Shown: positions 19,190 to 30,688 of the stretch, in pieces
Layout: each line of letters opens with the position of its first letter
Numbering within the stretch: position 1 is the stretch's first letter
Assembly (NCBI GenBank): GCA_040902105.1
Contig: JBBDXW010000033.1
Coordinates: 71,802-135,801, forward strand
Direction: 5' to 3'
Length of the DNA stretch: 64,000 nucleotides
From: IDS-8 sp040902105
Lineage (GTDB): Bacteria; Pseudomonadota; Gammaproteobacteria; Steroidobacterales; Woeseiaceae
The notes under the pieces: model-generated
Told to the model about the DNA's origin: nothing
The model's input: the letters and a program-made list of their open reading frames with translations, nothing else
Databases searched by the model: none
Program-made: the position numbers and the translations under genes

Positions 19190-20087
19190 TGAACATCAGG
19201 GTCGGCTGTTTCTGGGCGAACAGGCCGGCGCCGATACGCCGTTCTCGCGCCTGACTCCAGCGCGGGTGATCGACCTCCGGATTGACGTTTGCATGGAATC
19301 CGTACTCGTTCGGTGCCGCCATCTCCCAGCTGGTGGCCGGCTGCGACTCGACGAAACTCATTTTGACGATGCCCTTGATGCCTTTGAAGCCGTACTTCCA
19401 CGGCACCACCAGGCGAATCGGCGCGCCGTTCGCGTTCGGCAATGCCTTCCCGTACACGCCTACCGCAAGAATCGCCAGCGGGTGGGTGGCCTCGGCGATC
19501 GTCAGCCCCTCCCGATAAGGCCAGTCGAGAACACGCGACCCCTGCCCGGGCATTCGTTTCGGGTCATGGAGAGTCTCGAAAGCGACGAACCTGGCGTTTG
19601 AAGTGGGCTTGAAACGCCGGATGACCTCCGCAAGCGGGATGCCGACCCAGGGTATGACCATCGACCAGGCCTCGACACAGCGCATGCGATAGATGCGTTC
19701 CTCGAGCTGGTACGGTTTGACAAAGTCTTCGAGATCGAAGCGGCCGGTAGTCTCGGCGTGTCCGGAAACCTCTATGGACCAGGGCCGCGGCTCGAACTCC
19801 TGCGAATTGGCCGCAGGGTCGCCTTTGCCGGTGCCGAATTCGTAATAGTTGTTGTAGGTGCTGACGTCCTCGAAACTGTTCGGTTCTTCCGCGGTGCTGA
19901 AGTCACTGCTTGCGACGTCAGACAGCGTGGCCTGCCTGTCCACGGGGATGACAGCGCCGTAAACGGGGCCGGCGAGCAAGGCGCTGGCCGCGATCGCGCC
20001 GTCGCGCAGGAAGCGCCGCCGGTCCAGGTAGTTTTGTTCGCCGGTGATCTCGGACGAGCGGATGTCGGGCGGTTTCCGTATCAGCAA
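19128..20087 (-). CDS. msrP: Protein-methionine-sulfoxide reductase catalytic subunit MsrP
   Basis: Periplasmic molybdopterin enzyme that reduces methionine sulfoxide in proteins. I place the start at TTG 20087, which has GGGAGAA seven bases upstream; an upstream start would add unrelated residues. It has a twin-arginine signal (DRRRFLRDGAIAASALLAG), then YNNYYEFG, PWSIEVSGHAE, and the Mo-ligand cysteine in RMRCVEAWSMVIPW. VPWKYGFKGIKGIVKM and ARERRIG close the domain. The 319 residues fit the family. It is followed by msrQ as in other bacteria. Confidence 0.93.
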   Translation of the reverse strand: MLIRKPPDIRSSEITGEQNYLDRRRFLRDGAIAASALLAGPVYGAVIPVDRQATLSDVASSDFSTAEEPNSFEDVSTYNNYYEFGTGKGDPAANSQEFEPRPWSIEVSGHAETTGRFDLEDFVKPYQLEERIYRMRCVEAWSMVIPWVGIPLAEVIRRFKPTSNARFVAFETLHDPKRMPGQGSRVLDWPYREGLTIAEATHPLAILAVGVYGKALPNANGAPIRLVVPWKYGFKGIKGIVKMSFVESQPATSWEMAAPNEYGFHANVNPEVDHPRWSQARERRIGAGLFAQKQPTLMFNGYGEQVAHLYRGLDLRRNF

Positions 20088-20440
20088 TGCAGTTCTCCCG
20101 GTTGACCTTCCTACTGTAGACCATTCGCGAGCCGGGAATATTTCAGGCCATTCGGCCACGCGGCCCACACCCAGCGAAAGAGCGTGAATTTACGGGCATC
20201 GTGCCGGTAAAAGGCACTAAAATCGCCAAATTCCCGGATATCGAAACCTGGCCGGATGGCCCCCGGCAAAACTTTATCGTCTGGGGGCAATCCAAGCCTT
20301 TGACCGGGACCGCAAGACCGCTCGCGAGTGCCCCGGGTTCTTCGGCATCGGGCGGTCATCTTGATTTTGCGTGACGAGCCCACATTTTACGGGTTGATGA
20401 AACGTGGATCCGCCCACCATCGAGGAGTTCACAGACGCAT
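20088..20440. other. Divergent gap, msrP / DsbA-like
   Basis: About 350 noncoding bases. I see several GC-rich partial palindromes but no clear promoter, riboswitch or conserved peptide. Short reading frames here lack any family features. Confidence 0.4.
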
Positions 20441-21163
20441 ATGATCAATCCCGGCATTACCAGAGGTTCGTCCAAGGACGACGCAGCATCGCCCGCGATG
20501 TTGCAGGTGGATATTATTGCAGATCTGATCTGCCCCTGGTGTTACCTGGGCAAGCGGCGCCTGGACGATGCGCTGCTGGCAGTGCATGGCCCCAGCGTCG
20601 TGAACTGGTATCCCTTTCAACTGAACCCGACCATGCCCGAAAGCGGCATGGGCTTCGAAGAATATCTGGCAGCCCGGTTCGGCGATTCAGCGGCGCTGCA
20701 GCCGGCGCTCGCACACCTGACGGCGACAGGTGCGGCCGAAGGGATCAATTTCCGTTTCGATCGTATTTCACATATCCCGAACACGCTGAACGCGCACCGC
20801 GTCATGAAGCTTGGCGAAACCGCAGGCGTCGGTGCATCCGGGCTGGCTGAGAATATACTGCGCGGATTCTTCGAGGAGGGCCTCGACATTTCGCGGCGCG
20901 ACGTATTGCTCGACATCGGCAGTCGCAGCGGCTTGACCACACAAAGCATCAACAAAACCCTCGATGACGAGGCTTCGCGCCAGGCGGTGCTGGCCCAGGA
21001 AGCACAGGTTCGCCGCAGCGGCGTGACCGGTGTGCCGGATTTCCTGATCAACAAAAAGCTCTTTGTCATCGGCGCACAAAGCACCGAGAGCCTGGTGAAC
21101 GTCTTCGATCGCGCAATGTTCGGTCAGGACAGCGACTTGCCGGCCTCCACGACGGTTCACTGA
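20441..21163 (+). CDS. DsbA family (FrnE-like) oxidoreductase
   Basis: 240 residues with a thioredoxin fold of the FrnE/2-hydroxychromene isomerase type: VDIIADLICPWCYLGKRRLDDAL, with the CPWC redox pair, a helical insert with NTLNAHRVMKL, and the cis-proline loop GVTGVPDFLINKKLFVIGAQ. There is no signal peptide, so it is cytoplasmic. ATG 20441 has GAGGAG upstream. ATG 20498 (MLQVDII) matches the start of most homologues and may be the true one. Such proteins are thought to act as protein disulfide isomerases in oxidative stress. Confidence 0.9.
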   Translation: MINPGITRGSSKDDAASPAMLQVDIIADLICPWCYLGKRRLDDALLAVHGPSVVNWYPFQLNPTMPESGMGFEEYLAARFGDSAALQPALAHLTATGAAEGINFRFDRISHIPNTLNAHRVMKLGETAGVGASGLAENILRGFFEEGLDISRRDVLLDIGSRSGLTTQSINKTLDDEASRQAVLAQEAQVRRSGVTGVPDFLINKKLFVIGAQSTESLVNVFDRAMFGQDSDLPASTTVH

Positions 21164-21181
21164 TGATCAGTTTTTGCCGTG

Positions 21182-21274
21182 GTCGCCCGCAATGGCGGGC
21201 TCCTACAGAGCGCAATTCAACCGAAGGGCAAGACGGCGGCCAAAGCCCTGCAGGAGCCCGCCATTGCGGGCGAC
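21182..21274. repeat. REP pair, heads facing inward
   Basis: Units at 21182-21206 and 21250-21274 (the second with GCAG instead of GTAG), inverted, with a 43-base spacer. It stands between the DsbA-like stop codon and the T-box leader of ileS, near the boundary of the possibly acquired segment. Confidence 0.88.
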
Positions 21275-21330
21275 CCGCGCGTCGATCCGGGAACACCCTG
21301 GCGGATTTCCGCTTGTAATTTCACGCAGGC

Positions 21331-21624
21331 AGCGATAGCGTTCCCAAGAAGACGTCGAAGGGGACGAGTAGGCAGGCTTGAGCGATACCAGCGACCGGGA
21401 GACGGTGTGAGCCCCGGATCGAAATCTGCCGAATATCACCCCGGAGTCGCCGCCCGAACCGCAATCCGATGCGCAGTAGGCGCGGACGGCCGCCCCCGAG
21501 ATCGGGCACGATGAGGCAAGAGCCCGGATATTGAGCCGGAGTTCTTGCGAAACCGGGTGGTACCGCGATAGCAGAGTATTTGTCGCCCCGGACGCAGCGT
21601 ATGCGTCCGGGGCGTTTTCGTTTT
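21331..21624 (+). promoter_or_regulatory. T-box riboswitch, isoleucine specifier, ileS leader
   Basis: A complete T-box leader. Stem I: helix GGGG (21360-21363) with CCCC (21439-21442); specifier loop GAGTA on the 5' side and GAATATCA on the 3' side, with ATC (Ile) at 21435-21437; upper helix GGCAG (21371-21375) with CTGCC (21426-21430); distal helix CCGGG (21395-21399) with CCCGG (21413-21417), preceded by AGCGA and with a GGTGTGAGC apical segment. The antiterminator core GGGTGGTACCGCG is at 21555-21567. Its TGGT pairs with the ACCA end of tRNA-Ile. A terminator follows at 21584-21624. Uncharged tRNA-Ile should allow read-through into ileS, which starts 30 bases downstream. I know this class mainly from Firmicutes and Actinobacteria. 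Confidence 0.93.
21584..21624 (+). terminator. Regulated terminator of the T-box leader
   Basis: Thirteen-base-pair stem (arms 21584-21596 and 21602-21614; CGCCCCGGACGCA and its complement) with loop GCGTA, followed by TTTTCGTTTT. It is mutually exclusive with the antiterminator formed by the T-box core. Confidence 0.9.
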
Positions 21625-21654
21625 CAGTATAGACGTGTGGATTGGTTCAGAAAG

Positions 21655-24804
<3,150 letters not shown>

Positions 24805-24894
24805 CGATTCCGGCGGGCCGGACCGGCAACGTCGGAGCGTTCGTGAGCCTGGAGGACCTGTTTAAACGGGATCCGTTTTCCTCGACGGGGGCTC

Positions 24895-24923
24895 TTGCGC
24901 AGGAATCCATAGATTGATATAAG
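24895..24923 (+). promoter_or_regulatory. Candidate sigma-70 promoter
   Basis: TTGCGC (24895-24900), 17-base spacer, TATAAG (24918-24923), about 150 bases before the gene starting at 25076. Found by eye only. Confidence 0.4.
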
Positions 24924-25075
24924 AATCTGGCGCAGGTACTTGATAGACCAAGAAGACTCACAGCGATTGTGACGCGGTGCCGCAGCCGTGAACTACAGGA
25001 GGTAGTTGATTCTAAAAGCGTAGTGAAGCCGTTACCCAGGGTGCGGCAATGCAGAATAATAACGCTGGAGTGGAC

Positions 25076-25447
25076 ATGTCGAACCAGGTCGATCGATTCT
25101 TAACCGCCGTATCGGTAATGGCCGGAAATGGCCATATAAAACAACGACTTATCAAAGCCTATGAGGACAATCTGCAGGGTATTGCCTGCGACGACCTGCC
25201 GGTCGCCGCGCGGCAGCCGTACGCCGATCTCCGGGCGATGCTGCAGGCTGTTGCGCCGTTGAACCGCGAAGGCGTCATTCGTGCCACGGTACGCAAGATG
25301 TCGGAACAGGACGCCGCCCGTTGTGCACAACTGATGATACAGCTGCTCGCCGAAGTGATACGGCACAGTGACAGCGGCCAGAGGCGCTTGCCCCTTCAGG
25401 CAGACGAACGGGCTGTTGTGCCTCCGTTCCTGGTGAAGTCCGGCTAG
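25076..25447 (+). CDS. Conserved-looking hypothetical cytoplasmic protein
   Basis: 123 residues from ATG 25076, with GGAG seven bases upstream. It is helical and charged without signal peptide or membrane segment: NQVDRFLTAVSVMAGNGHIKQRLIKAYEDNL, then PLNREGVIRATVRKMSEQDAARCAQLMIQLLAEVI. The spacing of hydrophobic residues suggests a four-helix bundle. I do not recognise a named family. Good ribosome site, codon use like its neighbours and its own candidate promoter argue that it is real. The gap from ileS is 270 bases. Confidence 0.7.
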   Translation: MSNQVDRFLTAVSVMAGNGHIKQRLIKAYEDNLQGIACDDLPVAARQPYADLRAMLQAVAPLNREGVIRATVRKMSEQDAARCAQLMIQLLAEVIRHSDSGQRRLPLQADERAVVPPFLVKSG

Positions 25448-25493
25448 GACCTCTTCAGGCTCGGGCGGGGTAACCGGCGGAACCTTCGACGAC

Positions 25494-25574
25494 GCAGGAG
25501 TACCGTCCGGGGGTATTCCCCGTGCTCGGACACGGGAAACTCGCTCGTGGAACACCCCCGGACGGCACTCCTGC
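25494..25574. repeat. Long inverted repeat with inner hairpin
   Basis: Outer arms begin GCAGGAGTACCGTCCGGGGG (25494) and end with its near-complement at 25574, with one or two mismatches over about 26 bases. The centre holds CCCGTG-CTCGGA-CACGGG (about 25519-25537). It lies in a convergent gene gap. Its architecture resembles the palindrome at 3378, but the sequence differs. Confidence 0.75.
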
Positions 25575-25644
25575 CTGTGCCACAGACGACCGGATTCGGC
25601 TTGTCCAGAGGGGGTGGCACGGCCGAGGTCATACTGTCCCGGAA

Positions 25645-26658
25645 TTACTCACGGACGGGGTAGTAGATAAAAGTCCGAAGCTCCGGCTCGGCGGTGCGCG
25701 CGGGATCGCTCTCGTAAGACTCCCAGGCGTCACCGTTCCGCTCGATGCCGTAGGCCGCGAGATACGCCGCTATCTTTTCGTGAGTTCTGCCAAGGTCGTC
25801 GTATGAGCCCACGTGCGTGACGCGAATCGCCGCTCCGCCGTAGGTTTGACCCAGCTGGACTCCGCTTGCCGGTTCCGCCGTGATTGCGCCGGCGCTGGAG
25901 AGCGGAATGGCGGCGTCGAAGACGAGGTGTGCGCCGCTGAAATCCCGGCTGATCGAGAGCGGCGCGCCGGCTTCCTGCAGTCCATGACGGTCCATGAAAC
26001 TCAATACCTTGAAATAGGCCTCGCCCATGGCTTCGGAGATGGCGACCGAGTTCGGCAGGCTGGTGGTGGTGAGGTAGGCGATCGGCGCCGGCTCGATGTT
26101 CAGGTGCTCGATTTGCAGGTCGCTGAAGTCCGCGCGAGGCAGGTTCTCCGCCATGGACTTCAGATTTGTGAGACCTTGCTCGAAATTCCGCCCGACCCGG
26201 CCGGCGAAAACAGGGCGAAGGTAACGCTGGACGAGATCGATACCGAAATCGGCGTCGAAAAACCATCGGACCCGGGTGCCGTTCTCCACGGCTTCAAGGA
26301 CGATGGTCGTGCGGGAGGGTTCATCGCTACCTGTGTTCATGGTCGTTACGACGCGCTCGAACGGAATGCTTTCGACAATCGTCTGGTTGCCTGTTCCCTC
26401 CGTTGGCGAGTTCCAGCGAATGGCTGCGCCCACCCCGCGCCGCGGCCCGCTGAATTGCGTCGATACATCCGGCCCTGAAGCAATCCACGGCGACCACTCC
26501 CGCACACGATGTACGTCGCTCAGCAATGCGAAAACGGTCGCGGCGGGTGCGTCGATCGTAGTCTCACGCTCCACGTGCGACGTCGGCGGTAGAAATACGC
26601 CGACGATGACAAGAAACAGGGCGATTGTCCCGGCCGTGTAGAGAATTCTCCTGGTCAA
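25645..26658 (-). CDS. SRPBCC / GyrI-like domain membrane-anchored protein
   Basis: 337 residues from TTG 26658, which has GAGGAAAAA directly upstream; any longer reading would overlap murI. One N-terminal membrane helix (ILYTAGTIALFLVIVGVFLPP) is followed by an SRPBCC (polyketide cyclase-like) domain: ERETTIDAPAATVFALLSDVHRVREWSPW, then RIRW-type strands and FEQGLTNLKSMAE. A second half (about residues 190-337) resembles GyrI-like effector-binding folds (PIAYLTTTSL, VTHVGSYDDLGRTHEKIAAYL). It probably binds a small hydrophobic ligand. It is divergent from murI with 62 bases between starts. Confidence 0.82.
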   Translation of the reverse strand: MTRRILYTAGTIALFLVIVGVFLPPTSHVERETTIDAPAATVFALLSDVHRVREWSPWIASGPDVSTQFSGPRRGVGAAIRWNSPTEGTGNQTIVESIPFERVVTTMNTGSDEPSRTTIVLEAVENGTRVRWFFDADFGIDLVQRYLRPVFAGRVGRNFEQGLTNLKSMAENLPRADFSDLQIEHLNIEPAPIAYLTTTSLPNSVAISEAMGEAYFKVLSFMDRHGLQEAGAPLSISRDFSGAHLVFDAAIPLSSAGAITAEPASGVQLGQTYGGAAIRVTHVGSYDDLGRTHEKIAAYLAAYGIERNGDAWESYESDPARTAEPELRTFIYYPVRE

Positions 26659-26720
26659 TTTTTCCTCGTCAAACTGCAAATTACAGGCACAATGCGGGCA
26701 GCGACAAACTGGCAGCGAAC

Positions 26721-27554
26721 ATGACTGGCAACCCGCAAGGTATGAGACCGATTGGTATATTCGACTCCGGCGTCGGCGGTCTGACAGTATTGAAGGCACT
26801 TCGGGAACGATTGCCGGACGAAAACTTTGTCTACCTGGGCGATACCGCCAGGTTGCCTTATGGTACCAAAAGCGCCGCATCCATCCTGCGCTACGCCAGA
26901 CAGGCGACGAGACACCTGCAGCAACGCGATATCAAGTTGCTGGTGATCGCCTGTAATACTGCCTCGGCGGTGGCGCTCGAATCTCTCCAGGCCGACCTGC
27001 AACCGCTGCCGGTCATCGGTGTGGTGCATCCGGGCGCGAGCGCGGCCGTTCATGCATGTCCGGCCGGCCGTCACCTTGTGCTTGCGACTGAAGCGACTGT
27101 CGGGCTGCACGCGTACGGCAACGCGATCCGTGCGCTCGACAAGGAAGCCAGCGTGCAGGAACTGGCTTGCGAATTGCTGGTGGCCCTGGCGGAGGAGGGC
27201 TGGACCAGCGGCGGCATTGCCGATGCGGTGGTCGGACAGTACCTGCAACCGTTCCTGTCGGACCTGCAGCATTCCCGGCCCGAATCCATCATTCTCGGTT
27301 GCACGCATTTTCCCATTCTGCGCGAGACCATACGCCGCGTCGTCGGCGACGAACTCTCCATCGTCGATTCGGCAGGCACCACGGCTCAAGCAGTCGCCGA
27401 ACTGCTGGAGTCAGCAGGCCTCGCCAGAAACGCTGACGGTGGCGGTCGACTCGAGCTTCTCGCAACCGACGGAGCGCGCCGCTTCGCCAGAGTTGGCGGC
27501 GCATTTCTCGGCGCCGAGCTCAAGCCGGACGACGTGCTGCTGGTCGATTTGTAG
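26721..27554 (+). CDS. murI: Glutamate racemase
   Basis: Makes D-glutamate for peptidoglycan. It has 277 residues from ATG 26721; ATG 26742 (MRPIGIFDSG) is an alternative. Both catalytic cysteine motifs are present: VIACNTASAVAL and IILGCTHFPILR, together with the N-terminal IGIFDSGVGGLTVLKAL and YLGDTARLPYGTKS. Length and motif order are standard. Confidence 0.96.
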   Translation: MTGNPQGMRPIGIFDSGVGGLTVLKALRERLPDENFVYLGDTARLPYGTKSAASILRYARQATRHLQQRDIKLLVIACNTASAVALESLQADLQPLPVIGVVHPGASAAVHACPAGRHLVLATEATVGLHAYGNAIRALDKEASVQELACELLVALAEEGWTSGGIADAVVGQYLQPFLSDLQHSRPESIILGCTHFPILRETIRRVVGDELSIVDSAGTTAQAVAELLESAGLARNADGGGRLELLATDGARRFARVGGAFLGAELKPDDVLLVDL

Positions 27555-27717
27555 GAGCGGGGCACAACGGGCGAGCGGCGACTAAAGTGCCATCGTCGTA
27601 CCATCGTTGATCTGTCGTTGTTCCATTGTTCTGCCGTCATTGTGCGACAATCGCCCGCATTCGAATGCAGGTGGGGACGCTTAAGTGACTATTTCAGGGC
27701 AATTTTTCAGGGGATCG

Positions 27718-29397
27718 ATGGCCGTCTCGCGCCGACTGCGCGTGCTTCTTTTACTGGCCAGTTCTGTTGCGGCCTGTAACGGACCTGAGTCCGGCACTGA
27801 AGAGACGGATGCAGTGCCGGCTGTTTTGGAACAGCCGGCGGAATCAGCACCACGACCGGATGTTTACGCGGACTTCGTGTTGACTGCGGACCTGTCAGGC
27901 TTCAGCGAGCAACAGCGGCAGATGCTCATATTGTTGATCGAAGCCTCAAACGTCATGGACGACCTTTTCTGGCGACAGGCCTTTCGCGATGATTACACCG
28001 GGTGGCTGGCGTCGATCGGCGTCGCTGAAACGCGCCGGTTTGCCGAACTCAACTACGGGCCCTGGGACCGCCTCGACGGCGAAAAGCCGTTTATGGACGG
28101 GTTCGGCGCAAAGCCGCTGGGCGCCAATTTTTATCCTCCGGGCATGACCGCGGACGAATTCGAGGCGGCGCCCCTCGACGGCAAACGGGGCCTCTATTCG
28201 CTTATTCGCCGGGACGAGGCGGGCCAGCTGAGCCTTGTTCCCTACCACGTCGCCTATTCGGCGGAACTCGGGCGCGCCGCGTCCCTGTTGCGCGATGCGG
28301 CGGACCTTGCCGGGCACGAAGCTTTTGCGAACTATCTGAGGCTTCGGGCGGAGGCGCTCGTTACCGACAACTATCAGCCGAGCGACATGGCGTGGCTCGA
28401 CGTGAAGACCAACCCGATAGAACTGGTCATCGGCGCCATCGAGACCTATGAGGACAGGCTTTTCGGCTACAAGGCCGCTTATGAATCCTACGTATTGATC
28501 AAGGATCAGGAATGGAGCGAGCGCCTGGCAAGATTTGCGCAATTTTTGCCGGAACTGCAGCAGGGACTGCCGGTGTCGGATGAATTCAAGGTGGAGACGC
28601 CGGGCACGGACTCCGATCTCAATGCTTATGACGTCATCTACTATGCCGGTCACAGCAATGCGGGTTCCAAGACGATTGCGATCAATCTGCCCAACGATGA
28701 ACAGGTGCAGTTACAGAAAGGAACCCGCAGGCTCCAATTGAAAAATGCCATGCAGGCGAAGTTCGAGAAAATCCTGGAGCCCATTGCGGACGTGCTGATC
28801 GACGAGTCGCAACGTCAGCACATCACGTTCGACTCGTTTTTTGCAAACACGATGTTCCATGAAGTTGCTCATGGGCTCGGCATAAAGAATACGATCAACG
28901 GAAAGGGCACGGTGCGGGAGGCATTGCGCGACCTTGCATCGAGCATGGAGGAGGGCAAGGCCGACATTCTCGGTCTTTACATGATTACGCGACTTCACGA
29001 AGCCGGCGAACTCGGGGAGATCGATCTGCGTGACAATTACGTAACGTTCATGGCCGGTATTTTCCGCTCCATCCGCTTCGGCGCAAGCAGCGCGCACGGT
29101 AAAGCAAACATGGTGCGCTTCAATTTCTTCGCCGAACGGGGCGCCTTTGTGCGCAACGCGGAAAGCGGAACCTACAGCGTCGATTTCGAACGTATGGAGG
29201 AGGCTATGACGGCATTGTCGGAACTGCTTCTGAGGCTTCAGGGCACCGGCGATTACGCGGGGACCGTGAGGCTGCTGGACGAGAAAGGCGTGATCGATTC
29301 CGGACTGCAAAGCGATCTGCAGCGGCTGACGGAGGCCGACATCCCGGTTGACATCGTGTTCAGCCAGGGCGTCACGGAGCTCGGTCTTACCGAGTAA
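27718..29397 (+). CDS. M49-like (DPP III-related) zinc metallohydrolase, lipoprotein
   Basis: 559 residues from ATG 27718, which has AGGGGATCG upstream. The signal MAVSRRLRVLLLLASSVAAC ends in a lipobox-like cysteine. The catalytic zinc site reads FHEVAHGLG (His381, Glu382, His385) and then MEEGKADILGLY (Glu411/Glu412), the gluzincin arrangement. Overall it resembles bacterial proteins annotated as dipeptidyl-peptidase III family, but the motif is HEXXH, not the HEXXGH of classical M49. The protein would face the periplasm. Substrate unknown; peptidase activity is an inference. Confidence 0.8.
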   Translation: MAVSRRLRVLLLLASSVAACNGPESGTEETDAVPAVLEQPAESAPRPDVYADFVLTADLSGFSEQQRQMLILLIEASNVMDDLFWRQAFRDDYTGWLASIGVAETRRFAELNYGPWDRLDGEKPFMDGFGAKPLGANFYPPGMTADEFEAAPLDGKRGLYSLIRRDEAGQLSLVPYHVAYSAELGRAASLLRDAADLAGHEAFANYLRLRAEALVTDNYQPSDMAWLDVKTNPIELVIGAIETYEDRLFGYKAAYESYVLIKDQEWSERLARFAQFLPELQQGLPVSDEFKVETPGTDSDLNAYDVIYYAGHSNAGSKTIAINLPNDEQVQLQKGTRRLQLKNAMQAKFEKILEPIADVLIDESQRQHITFDSFFANTMFHEVAHGLGIKNTINGKGTVREALRDLASSMEEGKADILGLYMITRLHEAGELGEIDLRDNYVTFMAGIFRSIRFGASSAHGKANMVRFNFFAERGAFVRNAESGTYSVDFERMEEAMTALSELLLRLQGTGDYAGTVRLLDEKGVIDSGLQSDLQRLTEADIPVDIVFSQGVTELGLTE

Positions 29398-29452
29398 TCC
29401 AGCAGCTGCGGCACCGGGCCCGCCGGCGTCATTGGTTGTGCTGCCTTTGTAA

Positions 29453-30067
29453 TCAGGCGCCCTTGCCGATCATGCCGAGAAACTCCGCACGAGTGCGTGC
29501 ATCGTTGCGGAACGAGCCGAGCATCTGGCTCGTCACCATCGACACTCCTGTTTTATGCACGCCGCGGGTGGTCATGCACTGGTGAACGGCGTCGATCACC
29601 ACCCCCACACCCTTCGGCTTCAGCACGCTTTCGATGCACTGCGCGATCTGCGCCGTCATTTTCTCCTGCACCTGGAACCGGCGGGCGAAGGTGTCGACGA
29701 CTCGCGCAAGTTTACTGATGCCGACGATTTTGGTGTTCGGCAAATAACCGACGTGCGCCTTGCCGATGATCGGCGCCATATGATGTTCGCAATGCGATTC
29801 GAACGGGATGTCGCGAAGGACGATCATTTCGTCGTAGCCCTCGACCTCTTCGAAAGTGCGCTCGAGAAACGTGAGCGGATCGTCGCCGTAGCCGCTGAAC
29901 CAGTCTTCGTAAGCTTTCGCAACCCGTCGCGGCGTATCTGCGAGACCTTCGCGCGACGGGTCTTCGCCGGCCCACAGCAACAGCGTCGTTACCGCTTCCT
30001 CCGCTTCCTTGCGGCTCGGTCGTGCCTGCTGGCCGGGCTTGCCGGCGCGCTTTTTCCTGATGGCCAC
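29453..30067 (-). CDS. folE: GTP cyclohydrolase I
   Basis: Converts GTP to dihydroneopterin triphosphate for folate. It has 204 residues with a basic N-terminal tail, DTPRRVAKAYEDWFSGY, the zinc-binding FESHCEHHMAPIIGKAHVGYLP, KLARVVDTFARRFQVQE and HQCMTTRGVHK. It starts three bases after the msrA stop codon, so msrA and folE form an operon. Confidence 0.96.
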   Translation of the reverse strand: MAIRKKRAGKPGQQARPSRKEAEEAVTTLLLWAGEDPSREGLADTPRRVAKAYEDWFSGYGDDPLTFLERTFEEVEGYDEMIVLRDIPFESHCEHHMAPIIGKAHVGYLPNTKIVGISKLARVVDTFARRFQVQEKMTAQIAQCIESVLKPKGVGVVIDAVHQCMTTRGVHKTGVSMVTSQMLGSFRNDARTRAEFLGMIGKGA

Positions 30068-30070
30068 CGG

Positions 30071-30625
30071 TCATCCGCCCATGCGGGTGTTCGCGTGCGT
30101 CTGCAGCCCGATCGGGCAGGTAACGCCCGTACCGCCGATACCGCAATAACCACCGGCATCCCGCGACCGCAGCGCTGCGTTGGCCTGGTCCTCGTCGATG
30201 GTTAATATTACGGAGCGATATTGCGTGCCGGTATCGTTGCCCTGTCGCATGCCCAGCGTCGGGTCGTGGCTTTCCCAGAAGGTCGCAAACAGTTCCTCGT
30301 AACTGATCGTTTGCGGATCGTAAACCGCCAGCACCACTTCGGCGTGACCGGTCATTCCACTGCAGACTTCGCGGTAGGTTGCGTTGGGGGTTTTGCCGCC
30401 GGCATACCCGGACGCCGTTGTGTAGACACCGGGTGTCTCCCAGAAGCGCCGCTCGGCCCCCCAGAAACACCCGAGGCCGAACACGGCCTGGCGCAGACCC
30501 TCGGGAAAAGGGCCCTTGAGCGGGTGCCCGTTGACGAAATGCCGATCGGGTACCGGCATCTCCTCGCTGCCACCCGGCAGGGCCTGTTCGTCGGACGGCA
30601 GTGTGTGTTTCTTCTGTGCGAACAT
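30071..30625 (-). CDS. msrA: Peptide methionine sulfoxide reductase MsrA, internally shortened
   Basis: Reduces methionine-S-sulfoxide. It has 184 residues, with catalytic GLGCFWG (Cys53), NATY (Tyr84), GHAEV (Glu96), QGNDTGTQYRS (Asp131, Tyr136) and resolving cysteines in GGYCGIGGTGVTC (Cys161, Cys170). Compared from memory with E. coli MsrA (212 residues), about 39 residues are missing between Tyr136 and Cys161, including the conserved YYAED-HQQYL segment. The reading frame is intact across the gap. Catalytic residues remain, but folding and resolution chemistry may be affected. Confidence 0.9.
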   Translation of the reverse strand: MFAQKKHTLPSDEQALPGGSEEMPVPDRHFVNGHPLKGPFPEGLRQAVFGLGCFWGAERRFWETPGVYTTASGYAGGKTPNATYREVCSGMTGHAEVVLAVYDPQTISYEELFATFWESHDPTLGMRQGNDTGTQYRSVILTIDEDQANAALRSRDAGGYCGIGGTGVTCPIGLQTHANTRMGG

Positions 30626-30688
30626 GATTGCTTGAAGTTTCCTGTTGGTGAAGGCCAGAGCCGTTGTCCCTGCGACAGATGCGCTCCA

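Noticed and set aside
20111..20383. 90-codon reading frame on the minus strand upstream of msrP
   Set aside because: Composition and start look random, no family features, and it occupies the region where the msrP promoter should be.
27553..27670. GTAGGAGCGGGGC... and ATCGCCCGC... after murI as a sixth REP pair
   Set aside because: Only fragments of the unit are kept and the hairpin is broken; at best a decayed copy.
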